A DNA stretch of 21,353 nucleotides from an uncultured Selenomonadaceae bacterium (GTDB lineage: Bacteria; Bacillota; Negativicutes; Selenomonadales; Selenomonadaceae): contig CAJOKY010000014.1 of the NCBI GenBank assembly GCA_905235425.1, forward strand, positions 1 to 21,353, read 5' to 3'. Position 1 is the stretch's first letter. Every line of letters begins with the position of its first letter. A program made the translations under genes and the position numbers. Of the stretch, positions 1-7,990 are shown piece by piece. A model generated the notes under the pieces. The model was not told where the DNA came from. It made no database searches and saw only the letters and a list, made by a program, of their open reading frames with translations.

Positions 1-96
1 TATCGAGTGCCTTAAAGCCTAAGCTACAACCGTTTGCTCGATAATAAAATTATACAGTTTGATTTATAAACAATCAAGAAAATATTGTGCGCCTTT

Positions 97-163
97 CCTC
101 CCCACGCCTAAAGGCGGAGGTTTCTCAGCGCTTTTTGGTGAAAACACCGACCGCTTTTTTTTT
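97..163 (+). terminator. Hairpin pair with T-run, terminator-like
   Basis: A first hairpin spans 97-120 (CCTC, bulge, CGCC, loop TAAA, GGCG, GAGG). A second spans 127-155: AGCG and TTGGTG pair with CACCGA and CGCT around a loop of four A. It is followed by nine T (155-163). The second is a good intrinsic terminator for a transcript entering from the left. The first has the shape of an IS200/IS605 end hairpin, but I cannot establish that from this sequence. Confidence 0.5.
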
Positions 164-253
164 GTCCAAAATTGCCGCAAACCGTGCGGCTTTCAAAACC
201 CCATTTAAAATATCTAGAGGAGGTCGACACGCTAACACCGACCGCCTTTTTTT
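143..253. repeat. Imperfect direct repeat, about 20 nt
   Basis: AACACCGACCGC followed by a T-run and TTG occurs at 143-164 and again at 234-254, with one extra C in the second copy. The copies lie in the two terminator-like hairpins. The rest of 1-312 holds no gene I can support. Confidence 0.55.
219..253 (+). terminator. Second terminator-like hairpin before lepA
   Basis: GGTCG (222-226) pairs with CGACC (239-243) around a 12-nt loop and is followed by GCC and a run of seven T. The 3' half repeats the 3' half of the preceding hairpin (AACACCGACCGC plus T-run at 143-163 and again at 234-253). This makes two tandem terminator-like copies in front of the lepA promoter. Confidence 0.45.
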
Positions 254-269
254 GCTTAAAATCTTTTAG

Positions 270-297
270 TTACAAATTTAATTAAAAATATTATAAT
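270..297 (+). promoter_or_regulatory. Putative lepA promoter
   Basis: A consensus -10 TATAAT (292-297) lies 16 nt after a weak -35 TTACAA (270-275). Transcription would begin near 304, giving a leader of about 30 nt before the TTG start at 337. Confidence 0.5.
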
Positions 298-336
298 GCC
301 CGTAGAAAAATTTTGCAAGTAAAGGGAGAATTTTTT

Positions 337-2136
337 TTGGATAATCGAATCAGAAATTTTTCAATCATTGCCCACATAGATCACGGCAAGTCAACTTTGG
401 CTGACAGATTAATTGAACTCACCGGCACCGTTGAAAAGCGCGATATGTCCGAGCAGTTTTTAGATAACATGGAACTTGAACGCGAACGCGGCATTACCAT
501 TAAAGCGCAGACCGTACGCTTAAAGTATACGGCGAAGGACGGCAACGAATATCACCTTAACTTAATTGACACGCCCGGTCACGTTGACTTCACCTACGAA
601 GTTTCAAGAAGTTTAGCCGCATGTGAAGGCGCTCTGCTTGTAGTTGACGCCACTCAAGGCGTTGAGGCGCAAACTCTTTCAAACGTCTATCTTGCACTTG
701 ACCATGACTTGGAAATTATCCCCGTCATTAACAAAATCGATTTACCCAGCGCCGATATTGAACGTACAAAATCTGAAATTGAAGAGGCTATTGGTCTTGA
801 CGCGTCGGACGCCGTGACTTGCAGCGCCAAAACCGGCGAAGGCGTAGAAAATATTTTGGAGGCTATCGTTGCAAAAATCCCGCCGCCTGCAAGCGACATT
901 GACGCGCCTTTACAAGCTTTAATCTTCGATTCTTACTTTGATTCGTACAAAGGCGCCGTTGCTCACGTACGGCTTATGGCGGGTAAAATTAAAAAAGGCG
1001 ACAGGCTTAAACTTATTGCTACAGGTAAAGAATTTGACGCTACCGAAATTGGAATTTTCGCGCCGTCCATGCAGGAGCTTAACGAATTGCAAGCAGGTGA
1101 AGTCGGCTACATTTGCGGCAGTTTGAAAGATGTTCGCGACGTTAGGGTTGGCGACACGATAACTACCGTGCAAAATCCCGCCGCGCCGTTGGCAGGTTAC
1201 CGCGCTCCCGTGCCTATGGTTTTTTGCGGTCTCTATCCTACCGATAATGCCGATTACGATAATTTGAAAGAGGCGCTTGAAAAACTTCAACTTAATGACG
1301 CCGCCTTAGTCTATGAACCTGAAACAAGCGCCGCGTTGGGTTTTGGTTTTCGTTGCGGCTTTCTCGGCTTACTTCATATGGACGTGATTCAAGAAAGGCT
1401 TGAACGCGAATACAATTTAAAACTTGTCACTACCGCGCCTTCTGTCGTCTACAAAGTTCACAAAACCAACGGCGAAGTTTTTACCATTGACAACCCCGCC
1501 GCGTTGCCGCCTGTCACTGAAATTAAATTTATCGAAGAGCCTACCGTTAAAGCTATGGTTATCGTACCGGCTGATTATATCGGCGCCGTTATGGAACTTT
1601 GCAGAGAAAAGCGCGGCACTTATAAGAGTATGGACTACATAGACAAAACCCGCGTTATGATTTCTTACGAAATTCCGCTGAATGAAATTATTTTTGACTT
1701 CTTCGACAAGCTTAAATCTATGACGCGCGGTTATGCAAGTCTTGACTACGAACCTGCAAATTACGTCGAATCCGATTTAGTCAAGCTCGATATCCTTTTG
1801 AACGGTGACTTGGTTGACGCTTTAAGCGCCATTGTTCATAAATCCCGCGCGGCTAAAGTCGGTCGTACGCTGGCTTTAAAGCTTAAACGCATTATCCCTG
1901 AGCAACTTTTTGATATTCCGGTACAGGCGGCGATTGGCGGCAGGATTATTGCTCGTGAAACTGTCAAGGCGCGCAGAAAAGATGTTTTGGCGAAATGCTA
2001 CGGCGGCGACGTGTCACGTAAACGCAAACTTCTTGAAAAGCAAAAAGCCGGTAAAAAGCGCATGAAGGCTGTCGGCTCTGTCGAACTTCCACAAGAAGCT
2101 TTTATGGCTGTGCTGACTGTCGGCGACGAAGATTAA
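337..2136 (+). CDS. lepA: Elongation factor 4 (LepA) translational GTPase
   Basis: EF4 is a ribosome-bound GTPase that remodels elongating or stalled ribosomes. The start is TTG at 337, placed by AAGGGAG at 322-328. An upstream in-frame TTG at 313 would put this RBS inside the gene. The 599-residue product has the usual LepA length. G1 AHIDHGKST lies near residues 12-20, the G2 region follows with RERGITIKAQT, G3 DTPGHVDF starts near 78, and G4 NKIDLP is near 133. The LepA-specific C-terminal end (GGDVSRKRKLLEKQKAGKKR) is intact. The next gene begins 12 nt after the stop, so co-transcription with the methyltransferase is likely. The usual Bacillota neighbours hemW and hrcA do not follow. Identity is near certain; only the start is inferred. 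Confidence 0.98.
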   Translation: MDNRIRNFSIIAHIDHGKSTLADRLIELTGTVEKRDMSEQFLDNMELERERGITIKAQTVRLKYTAKDGNEYHLNLIDTPGHVDFTYEVSRSLAACEGALLVVDATQGVEAQTLSNVYLALDHDLEIIPVINKIDLPSADIERTKSEIEEAIGLDASDAVTCSAKTGEGVENILEAIVAKIPPPASDIDAPLQALIFDSYFDSYKGAVAHVRLMAGKIKKGDRLKLIATGKEFDATEIGIFAPSMQELNELQAGEVGYICGSLKDVRDVRVGDTITTVQNPAAPLAGYRAPVPMVFCGLYPTDNADYDNLKEALEKLQLNDAALVYEPETSAALGFGFRCGFLGLLHMDVIQERLEREYNLKLVTTAPSVVYKVHKTNGEVFTIDNPAALPPVTEIKFIEEPTVKAMVIVPADYIGAVMELCREKRGTYKSMDYIDKTRVMISYEIPLNEIIFDFFDKLKSMTRGYASLDYEPANYVESDLVKLDILLNGDLVDALSAIVHKSRAAKVGRTLALKLKRIIPEQLFDIPVQAAIGGRIIARETVKARRKDVLAKCYGGDVSRKRKLLEKQKAGKKRMKAVGSVELPQEAFMAVLTVGDED

Positions 2137-2148
2137 GGGGTGAAATTT

Positions 2149-3723
2149 TTGCCAACTCTGAACTGGCTCGGTAAAGACAAGGTTGTTAATTACGCCGCCA
2201 AAATCCCCGTACACGCGCTTAAACGCCTTTACACGCACGGCGGCTCTACTGATAACAAAATTATTCACGGCGATAACCTTTTGGCGCTGAAAAGTTTGTT
2301 GCCTCTGTATGAAGGCAAGATTAAATGCATTTACATAGATCCGCCGTACAATACGGGCAACGAGGGCTGGATTTATAACGACAATGTCAACTCTCCGCAA
2401 ATTCAAAAATGGTTAGGTCAAGTGGTAGGTCGTGAGGGCGAAGACTTAACGCGGCATGATAAGTGGCTTTGCATGATGTACCCGCGCCTAAAACTTCTCA
2501 AGCAGTTACTTTCAGATGACGGCGCAATTTTCATCAGCATTGATGACAATGAAGTTTTCAATTTGAAATTGATATGTGATGAGATTTTCGGCAGTCAAAA
2601 TTTTGTAGATATCTTTTCTTGGAAAAAAACAGAGACGCCAGCCAATCTTGCCAATAAAACAAAAAAATCCATAGAATATATAATTTGCTATATGAAAACC
2701 AATGCGCCAATAAAATTTCGCGGCTTAAGAAAAACCAGCAAAAGTAATAACGGGCTGATGAATCAAACTAACGCCGAGAAAGAATTAATTTTTCCTGCAA
2801 ATTACGTGGACACTTCATTGAAAGACGGTATATATTGTAAGGGCGAATACGGCACAAAATCTTATAAAATATTTTTGTTGGAAGATACCGAAGTTAAAGA
2901 TGGCTATTTTATAAAGTCGGTAAAACTTTACGGCAAATTTAAATGGTCACAAAAAAATTTAGACAAAGAAATATCTGCCGGAACAAAAATTTCAATAAAA
3001 ACGATAGCGTTTTCTCCGTCATACGAAAAATTAGAATATGAGCCTGAAGTACCAAATAATTTAATAGATAAAACTTTTGGCGTACAAACAAACGAAATGG
3101 CATCGGCTGAATTAAAACAAATCTTTGACGGCGAAAAAATTTTCAATTTTCCCAAGCCACCTTCGCTTATTGAATATCTGATAAATTTTTTATGCGATAA
3201 AAATTCAATAATTCTTGACGCCTTCGCCGGTAGCGGTACCACTGCCCACGCCGTTATAAATCTCAACGCGGCGGACGGCGGGAATCGGCATTTTATATTG
3301 ATAGAAATGGAAAACTACGCCGAGACAATTACTGCCGAGCGCGTGCGACGTGTAGGCGGGAGTTTTGATTTTTACGAATTGGGCGAGCCGCTTTTCATAG
3401 ACGGTGACATAAATCCCGACGTTGATACTGAACAAATACGCGCCTATGTATGGACTACTGAAACAGCGACGGCGTACGAAAAGCCGGAGTGCGAAGACTG
3501 CGCGGCATTTTTAGGCGTACACAAAGGCACGGCATATTACTTTCATGAAGGCGCGTTGGATTATGACTTCTTAGCTACCATGCGAACCCGCGCAGATTCA
3601 TATATAATTTTTGCCGAGAGCTGCGCGGTAGGCGAAGAGTTTTTGAGTAAACATAAAATCTATTTTAAAAAGATACCGCGCGACATCATAAAAATTTGGG
3701 CAGAAGAAAATTTTTATATTTAA
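2149..3723 (+). CDS. Orphan beta-class adenine-specific DNA methyltransferase (Type III Mod-like)
   Basis: Predicted S-adenosylmethionine-dependent N6-adenine DNA methyltransferase. Catalytic motif IV, DPPYNTG, lies near residue 65, ahead of the AdoMet-binding motif I, DAFAGSGTT, near residue 356. That order is the beta class, as in Type III Mod subunits. The intervening block of about 210 residues should hold the target-recognition domain. The TTG start at 2149 is preferred because AAGGGGTG (2135-2142) is a well-spaced RBS; a GTG at 2140 lies inside it. The C-terminal part (LGVHKGTAYYFHEGALDYDF, then KKIPRDI) matches the tail seen in many Mod-like proteins. No Res subunit or other nuclease lies nearby, so it may be a regulatory or orphan enzyme. 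Bases about 2580-3210 are clearly more AT-rich than both ends, suggesting exchange of the specificity domain. The recognised site cannot be read from sequence. Confidence 0.9.
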   Translation: MPTLNWLGKDKVVNYAAKIPVHALKRLYTHGGSTDNKIIHGDNLLALKSLLPLYEGKIKCIYIDPPYNTGNEGWIYNDNVNSPQIQKWLGQVVGREGEDLTRHDKWLCMMYPRLKLLKQLLSDDGAIFISIDDNEVFNLKLICDEIFGSQNFVDIFSWKKTETPANLANKTKKSIEYIICYMKTNAPIKFRGLRKTSKSNNGLMNQTNAEKELIFPANYVDTSLKDGIYCKGEYGTKSYKIFLLEDTEVKDGYFIKSVKLYGKFKWSQKNLDKEISAGTKISIKTIAFSPSYEKLEYEPEVPNNLIDKTFGVQTNEMASAELKQIFDGEKIFNFPKPPSLIEYLINFLCDKNSIILDAFAGSGTTAHAVINLNAADGGNRHFILIEMENYAETITAERVRRVGGSFDFYELGEPLFIDGDINPDVDTEQIRAYVWTTETATAYEKPECEDCAAFLGVHKGTAYYFHEGALDYDFLATMRTRADSYIIFAESCAVGEEFLSKHKIYFKKIPRDIIKIWAEENFYI

Positions 3724-3783
3724 CATTTCAAAATAAAAAATAGCTTATTTAAATTGATATCACTTCCTATTTTTGTGATTTTT

Positions 3784-3812
3784 TTGACAAAATAAAAATC
3801 TCGTGCTAAAAT
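3784..3812 (+). promoter_or_regulatory. Strong sigma-A-type promoter for rubrerythrin
   Basis: TTGACA (3784-3789), a 17-nt spacer and TAAAAT (3807-3812). The match to consensus is nearly perfect. It gives a leader of about 45-50 nt before the AGGAGAG ribosome binding site. I see no convincing PerR box. Confidence 0.75.
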
Positions 3813-3867
3813 TCCTTCCAACATAACATAGATATTTATAAAACGTTATTTTTTAGGAGAGTTTAAC

Positions 3868-4413
3868 ATGGCTAAATATGTATGCAAAGTGTGCGGATAC
3901 GTACACGAAGGCGACGCACCGCCGGCAGAATGTCCGATTTGCAAAGCGTCTGCAGACAAATTTCAAAAGCAGGAAGGCGAATTGGTTTACGCGGTTGAAC
4001 ACGTTGTAGGCATTGCCAAAGGCGTAGATGAACGCATTATTGAAGGCTTGCGCCAAAACTTTATCGGCGAATGCACGGAAGTCGGAATGTACCTTGCAAT
4101 GAGCCGCGCGGCACATCGTGAAGGTCTGCCGGAAGTCGGTGAGGCTTTCCGCCGTTACGCGCTTGAAGAGGCTGAACACGCCGCCAAATTTGCTGAACTT
4201 CTCGGCGAAGTTGTTTCCGCATCTACAAAAGAAAATCTTGAAAAACGCGTTGCCGCTGAACACGGCGCTTGTCAGGGTAAACAAGATCTTGCCAAACTTG
4301 CAAAAGAGCTTAACCTCGACGCTATTCACGACACCGTACACGAAATGGCTAGAGATGAAGCGCGTCATGGAAAAGGTTTTGCAGGCTTGCTTAAGCATTA
4401 TTTTGGAAAATAA
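3868..4413 (+). CDS. Reverse rubrerythrin (rubredoxin domain N-terminal)
   Basis: A non-haem iron protein of 181 residues, expected to reduce hydrogen peroxide and/or oxygen in the cytoplasm of an anaerobe. The rubredoxin-type FeS4 domain comes first: CKVCGY near residues 6-11 and CPICKAS near 22-28. The ferritin-like four-helix di-iron domain follows, with candidate ligands in GECTEVGMY, EEAEHAAKF, AEHGAC and DEARHGKGF. This domain order is opposite to classical rubrerythrin and matches the clostridial reverse rubrerythrins. ATG at 3868 follows AGGAGAG. The gene stands alone between its own strong promoter and a terminator, as suits a highly expressed stress protein. The family call is firm; the preferred substrate is inferred from the family. 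Confidence 0.93.
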   Translation: MAKYVCKVCGYVHEGDAPPAECPICKASADKFQKQEGELVYAVEHVVGIAKGVDERIIEGLRQNFIGECTEVGMYLAMSRAAHREGLPEVGEAFRRYALEEAEHAAKFAELLGEVVSASTKENLEKRVAAEHGACQGKQDLAKLAKELNLDAIHDTVHEMARDEARHGKGFAGLLKHYFGK

Positions 4414-4454
4414 AATCGTAACTGCCGCTTAAAATTATTCGGCTAAAAAAAATT

Positions 4455-4486
4455 AACCGTCCCCAAAATGTTGAGGACGGTTTTTT
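4455..4486. terminator. Bidirectional intrinsic terminator
   Basis: AACCGTCC (4455-4462) pairs perfectly with GGACGGTT (4475-4482), followed on + by TTTT. On the minus strand the same stem is followed by a T-run from the A-run at 4445-4452. It sits between the convergent rubrerythrin and DUF5693 genes and can serve both. Confidence 0.85.
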
Positions 4487-4515
4487 AGTGCTATTTTTAG
4501 TTTTAATTTAATGCA

Positions 4516-6642
4516 TCATACAAAGTGCGAAGTATCGGTTTGACGCTTTTTCATTTCACGTGTCACGAAGTAGAAAATTAAAACCGCGATTGAACCGAAT
4601 GCCGCGCCCGGTACCAAGCCGTCAATGCCACGCATAAACGATACAAAAATCGGCGTGTGTACGTGAGCAAATGTTTCTACCATTGAACTTTGCCCTATCG
4701 TCGCAACAAGCGTGAGGAAGAATAAAATTTTCTTCGGGAACTTTTTCAAAAATGCCGCAACTGCCAATACGAAGGCGGGATGTCCCAAAAAAATTTCTTT
4801 TGAACGCGGACGCGCGTAAAAATTATCTTCCAGCCATTCGCGTATGCTTACTTCCAAATTTGAAACCGGCATACCGGTTGAATGTCCGCTGCGTATTACC
4901 AAAATTGCCAGCACCGCCATTACGAAAAAGACGCCGATTAAATTTTTAACCGTGACGTTCATTTCCAAAATTTCTTTTATCTGCTCTTCCGCAGTGAAAT
5001 TTTTCTTAAGTTCATCAATGACGTTGAACCTTTGCAAAAATGCGATTGCTACCAGTACAAGCGGCATGACGAATGTCAATTTTATGCCGCGAAAAATTTC
5101 AAATTCCAAGAAATAAACCACGTCCGATAACGCGCCGGAAAGATACGCCGCGCCGAACATTGAAATTGTGCTTGTTATGAACAATGACGCAATGGATAAC
5201 CAAATAATTTGTCCTATGTTTAATTCCGGTCTGACTTGAACTTTTGGATATTCCGAGCCGCCGTCTTTCACGCTTTTAATTGACTCCCAACGCGCCTTTA
5301 ATCTCATTGAACGCAGTCTGTCAAGTTGCCAAATAATTGCCAATGCCGGAAAGACATTTGCACTTACCAATGCCGCGATTAAGCGAACTTTGCCGCCCGC
5401 GCCCATTAAAATCGGTATACCTGCCGCCGCCGCAATGACGCCGAACATTATCAGCTGAATTTTTTGATTCTCATTCAATCTGCGCGAAAGTAACGATAAG
5501 CATAAAACACCCGCCGCCACAGTGCCGATTATGACTAAAAATCTTAAAAATCTGTTGGGATAATAATTTTCAAAAGTTCCCGCAGTACCGAGAGTGTAGC
5601 CGCCGTTTCTCAAATCAGCCGCCGTGTCATTGACGTATTTAAAATTAGTTTCAGACAGCGTCATACCCGCCGCCTGCTTTTCGTAAATGCGGAAAAGATT
5701 TATTCGGATATTTCTTTCGTAGTCAGTGCGAAGCCAACGATAAATTGCAGTGTGCAGAGAAATTTTATTTTGGTCATAAGGCGGAATTACGTGCAAACGC
5801 GCCACTCTGTCATAGCCTAAATCACGTGCAAGTTGCTCCATACCGGCTTGAGGGTAGAATTGCAACTGCGAATAACTTTCTATGACGCCGAAAATTATAT
5901 TACGCTTTTTCATTTCTTCTGCCGTCGCGTCAACAAAATCATAAGCGCCGAGTACTTCATTGCCGGAAAAAACAATTTCTGTAATGGGGTAGCCGTCAAA
6001 GCGCTTGAAGACTTCGCGAATTGAATCCGGCGTACAGCCTACAAAATTTTCCGGACGTGCCAAAATATTAAGCCCCGCGTCTTTGACAATGGCAAGCTCT
6101 TCACTGGGCATGGTGAACGGCTTTTTTATAAAAGTGTCGTAGCGGTCTTTGACTTCGATAATTTCAATTTCGCCAATCGTAATGGGCTTAACCCTTTTCG
6201 CGCCGAGCCGTAAAGTTAAATCGTGCTTGACTTCTTCATAAGTATGCAAGTCACGCCCAATGATATAAATTCTGTCGGGAAAAATTAAATTCGCCTCAAC
6301 CGCCTCACGCCAAATTTCATCGGCAAGAATACCGCTTTGATAATTGCCCAAAATGTCACTGCCGCGAATTGCACGAACTTTTCCCTGCGAATTTAGCTTT
6401 TCAAAACTGGCGTCGTAAACCGCAATTGTAGTAATGCCCGCCGCCTTCATTCGGTGCAACACTTCAAAAAAATCAAGCCCTTCTTGCTCGGAAAGGTGCG
6501 TAATGCTGTCGTAGTCAATTACCATGTCGATTTGCGAATTGTTAGTTTCGACGTGATAGCGTTGCCAACATATTATTAGCGCGGCGATAAGTCCAGCCGC
6601 AATTATCCAAAGTAATATTCTGTTGTATGTAAATTTTTTCAT
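4516..6642 (-). CDS. DUF5693 family polytopic membrane protein
   Basis: A 708-residue envelope protein of unknown biochemical function. One N-terminal membrane segment (about residues 9-26) is followed by a large domain of about 330 residues that should face outside. It holds HLSEQEGLDFFEVLHRMKAA, GITTIAVYDASF and, further on, FDGYPITEIVFSGNEVLGAY. From about residue 368 to the end there are seven or more hydrophobic helices and a basic tail, MKKRQ. This arrangement matches DUF5693 proteins, which occur in Bacillota and often sit near envelope polysaccharide genes. ATG 6642 follows AGAGG at close spacing. It is the last gene of a leftward run after the DUF2993 gene (13-nt gap) and ends just before a bidirectional terminator. 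I infer a role in envelope assembly and assign no reaction. Confidence 0.8.
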   Translation of the reverse strand: MKKFTYNRILLWIIAAGLIAALIICWQRYHVETNNSQIDMVIDYDSITHLSEQEGLDFFEVLHRMKAAGITTIAVYDASFEKLNSQGKVRAIRGSDILGNYQSGILADEIWREAVEANLIFPDRIYIIGRDLHTYEEVKHDLTLRLGAKRVKPITIGEIEIIEVKDRYDTFIKKPFTMPSEELAIVKDAGLNILARPENFVGCTPDSIREVFKRFDGYPITEIVFSGNEVLGAYDFVDATAEEMKKRNIIFGVIESYSQLQFYPQAGMEQLARDLGYDRVARLHVIPPYDQNKISLHTAIYRWLRTDYERNIRINLFRIYEKQAAGMTLSETNFKYVNDTAADLRNGGYTLGTAGTFENYYPNRFLRFLVIIGTVAAGVLCLSLLSRRLNENQKIQLIMFGVIAAAAGIPILMGAGGKVRLIAALVSANVFPALAIIWQLDRLRSMRLKARWESIKSVKDGGSEYPKVQVRPELNIGQIIWLSIASLFITSTISMFGAAYLSGALSDVVYFLEFEIFRGIKLTFVMPLVLVAIAFLQRFNVIDELKKNFTAEEQIKEILEMNVTVKNLIGVFFVMAVLAILVIRSGHSTGMPVSNLEVSIREWLEDNFYARPRSKEIFLGHPAFVLAVAAFLKKFPKKILFFLTLVATIGQSSMVETFAHVHTPIFVSFMRGIDGLVPGAAFGSIAVLIFYFVTREMKKRQTDTSHFV

Positions 6643-6655
6643 CGTACCTCTGCCG

Positions 6656-7369
6656 CTAATTGCGAACTGCCGTAATTAAAACGTCGCCGTCGCGCATTTG
6701 CACTGAATTGAATTTGAGATTTAACGGCAATGTTTCACTTTGTAAAATTTTTATGTCGCCCAAGTACCTGTCAATCTGCACGTGCCTAATCAAAGTGTTT
6801 CTTACCTCCAAATTTGTAGCGCGGAAGTAAACGTCATTTTCATCAAGGAAAAAACTTCCGGCAATGTCAACGTCCGCAGTTTTGCCCAAAACTTTTATTT
6901 GCCCCTTCGCAGTGACTTCTTGCGGCGTAATTTTTATTTCCGCGTTGTCTAGCTGATCCACTTTCTTTTCAATGAAATTTTTTAGACCGTCCTGCGTGAC
7001 AATACCTTTTAATTCTATTTGCTCTGCCGATTTTAAAATTTTTTCAGTACGCTGTTTAGCCGTCAATTTGTCACCCGGAAAAAGCAACTCCATAACGTCT
7101 ACATTAATTTTTTCGCCGTCCAAAGTCAACGCTTGAAATTCAACGTCGCCGATATCACCTGCGCTTGCCGTAGCGTGAACTTTGTCGACTTGCCCGAGTG
7201 TGATTTTGGCATTGGGCGAAGATTCAAGCGAAATTTCGACTTCCCGCGCGTGCGTCGACTTTATGACTTGCTCTTTCAAAATACTTGTAACGGTACGCGG
7301 TAAAATTATTTCAAGCACAGCGGCAATTATCACTACAAAAATTAAAATGCCTATAAAAATTTTTTTCAT
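6656..7369 (-). CDS. DUF2993 (LmeA-like) membrane-anchored protein
   Basis: A 237-residue protein with an N-terminal hydrophobic segment (about residues 3-22) that acts as a membrane anchor or uncleaved signal. The rest is beta-rich and repetitive, as in the DUF2993 family, whose mycobacterial member LmeA acts in lipomannan metabolism. Typical elements are the early VEISLESSPNAKITLGQVDK, the middle block VDVMELLFPG and the late NTLIRHVQIDRYLGDI. Its start overlaps the cupin stop by 4 nt (7366-7369), which implies translational coupling. The DUF5693 gene begins 13 nt after its stop. The packing suggests the three products act together in the envelope. A lipid-binding fold is known for related proteins; function in this organism is unknown. 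Confidence 0.75.
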   Translation of the reverse strand: MKKIFIGILIFVVIIAAVLEIILPRTVTSILKEQVIKSTHAREVEISLESSPNAKITLGQVDKVHATASAGDIGDVEFQALTLDGEKINVDVMELLFPGDKLTAKQRTEKILKSAEQIELKGIVTQDGLKNFIEKKVDQLDNAEIKITPQEVTAKGQIKVLGKTADVDIAGSFFLDENDVYFRATNLEVRNTLIRHVQIDRYLGDIKILQSETLPLNLKFNSVQMRDGDVLITAVRN

Positions 7370-7953
7370 TTAGAATCCTCCGCCGAAAATTGAGGAACTT
7401 TTTCATACGCCAGCCGCAAAATTTTTTCTGAAACTTGAGGGTACAAAGATTTTAACTCCGCCTTCGTGACAAGCTGAAAGTATTCATACTTAAACTTCGG
7501 CGTCGTGGCGCATGAAATGAAAGTGTAGCTTTTCTTGTCAATATTTTCAGCCGCGAAAATTGTATTGGCCGGAACAACTACCATAGCGCACTGATTATTT
7601 TTTAAATTTTTGCCCAGTAAAACTTCCTTGACTTCGCCGTTATTAATCATCGTGATTCGCAAGCCGCCGCCTTCGTGGTAATACCAAATTTCATCGCAGT
7701 CAATTTTATGGAAATGCGAAATATCATCTCTCACCAACATAAAATAAATACTGCCGGCCGTCGAACGATCATTTTGCGCAAAAGGTGACGTGTACACTTC
7801 AGAAAAATAACCGCCTTCAACGTGTTCTTGGAGCGAATAAAAATTTTTCAAATCCTCAACGCGCTTGTCAACGTTGAAATTTTTTGCGGAAACATTTATT
7901 TGAGAAATTCCAAGAAAAATTGTCGTCAACCAAGCTATAAAAATTTTTTTCAT
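7366..7953 (-). CDS. DUF985 cupin-fold protein with signal peptide
   Basis: A 195-residue product. Residues 1-23 (MKKIFIAWLTTIFLGISQ then INVSA) form a clear Sec signal peptide, probably cut after A23. The remainder is a DUF985/Cupin_5 domain: a start block with EHVEGGYFSEVY, GSIYFMLV, the metal-site-like stretch SHFHKIDCDEIWYYHEG, GGGLRIT and VVPANTIFAAE. DUF985 proteins are usually annotated as cytoplasmic sugar-epimerase-like cupins of unknown function, so export here is unusual. ATG 7953 follows AAGGG. The gap to prfB upstream is filled by a heptamer array. Its stop overlaps the DUF2993 start. The fold call is firm; the ligand and reaction are unknown. Confidence 0.8.
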   Translation of the reverse strand: MKKIFIAWLTTIFLGISQINVSAKNFNVDKRVEDLKNFYSLQEHVEGGYFSEVYTSPFAQNDRSTAGSIYFMLVRDDISHFHKIDCDEIWYYHEGGGLRITMINNGEVKEVLLGKNLKNNQCAMVVVPANTIFAAENIDKKSYTFISCATTPKFKYEYFQLVTKAELKSLYPQVSEKILRLAYEKVPQFSAEDSK

Positions 7954-7955
7954 AA

Positions 7956-7990
7956 CAGCCCTTAATTCCTAATTCTTAATTCTTAATTAA
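7956..7990 (-). repeat. Heptamer array between prfB and cupin gene
   Basis: Read on the minus strand: TAAGAAT, TAAGAAT, TAGGAAT, TAAGGGC in perfect 7-nt register, beginning at the prfB stop codon and running into the RBS of the cupin gene. This is the shortest and most AT-rich of four heptamer arrays in the window. Confidence 0.7.

Noticed and set aside
1..43. Inverted repeat TATCGAG (1-7) and CTCGATA (37-43)
   Set aside because: Only 7 bp at the window edge with no T-run; cannot be told from chance without the flanking sequence.
87..269. 60-codon open frame before lepA
   Set aside because: It runs through two terminator hairpins and their T-runs, has no RBS and shows no protein-like pattern.
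2140..3723. Complete Type III restriction-modification system
   Set aside because: No Res helicase/nuclease gene follows; rubrerythrin is next, with its own promoter.
3853..4398. Long open frame antisense to rubrerythrin
   Set aside because: It mirrors the rubrerythrin frame, is the result of codon bias, and lacks an RBS.
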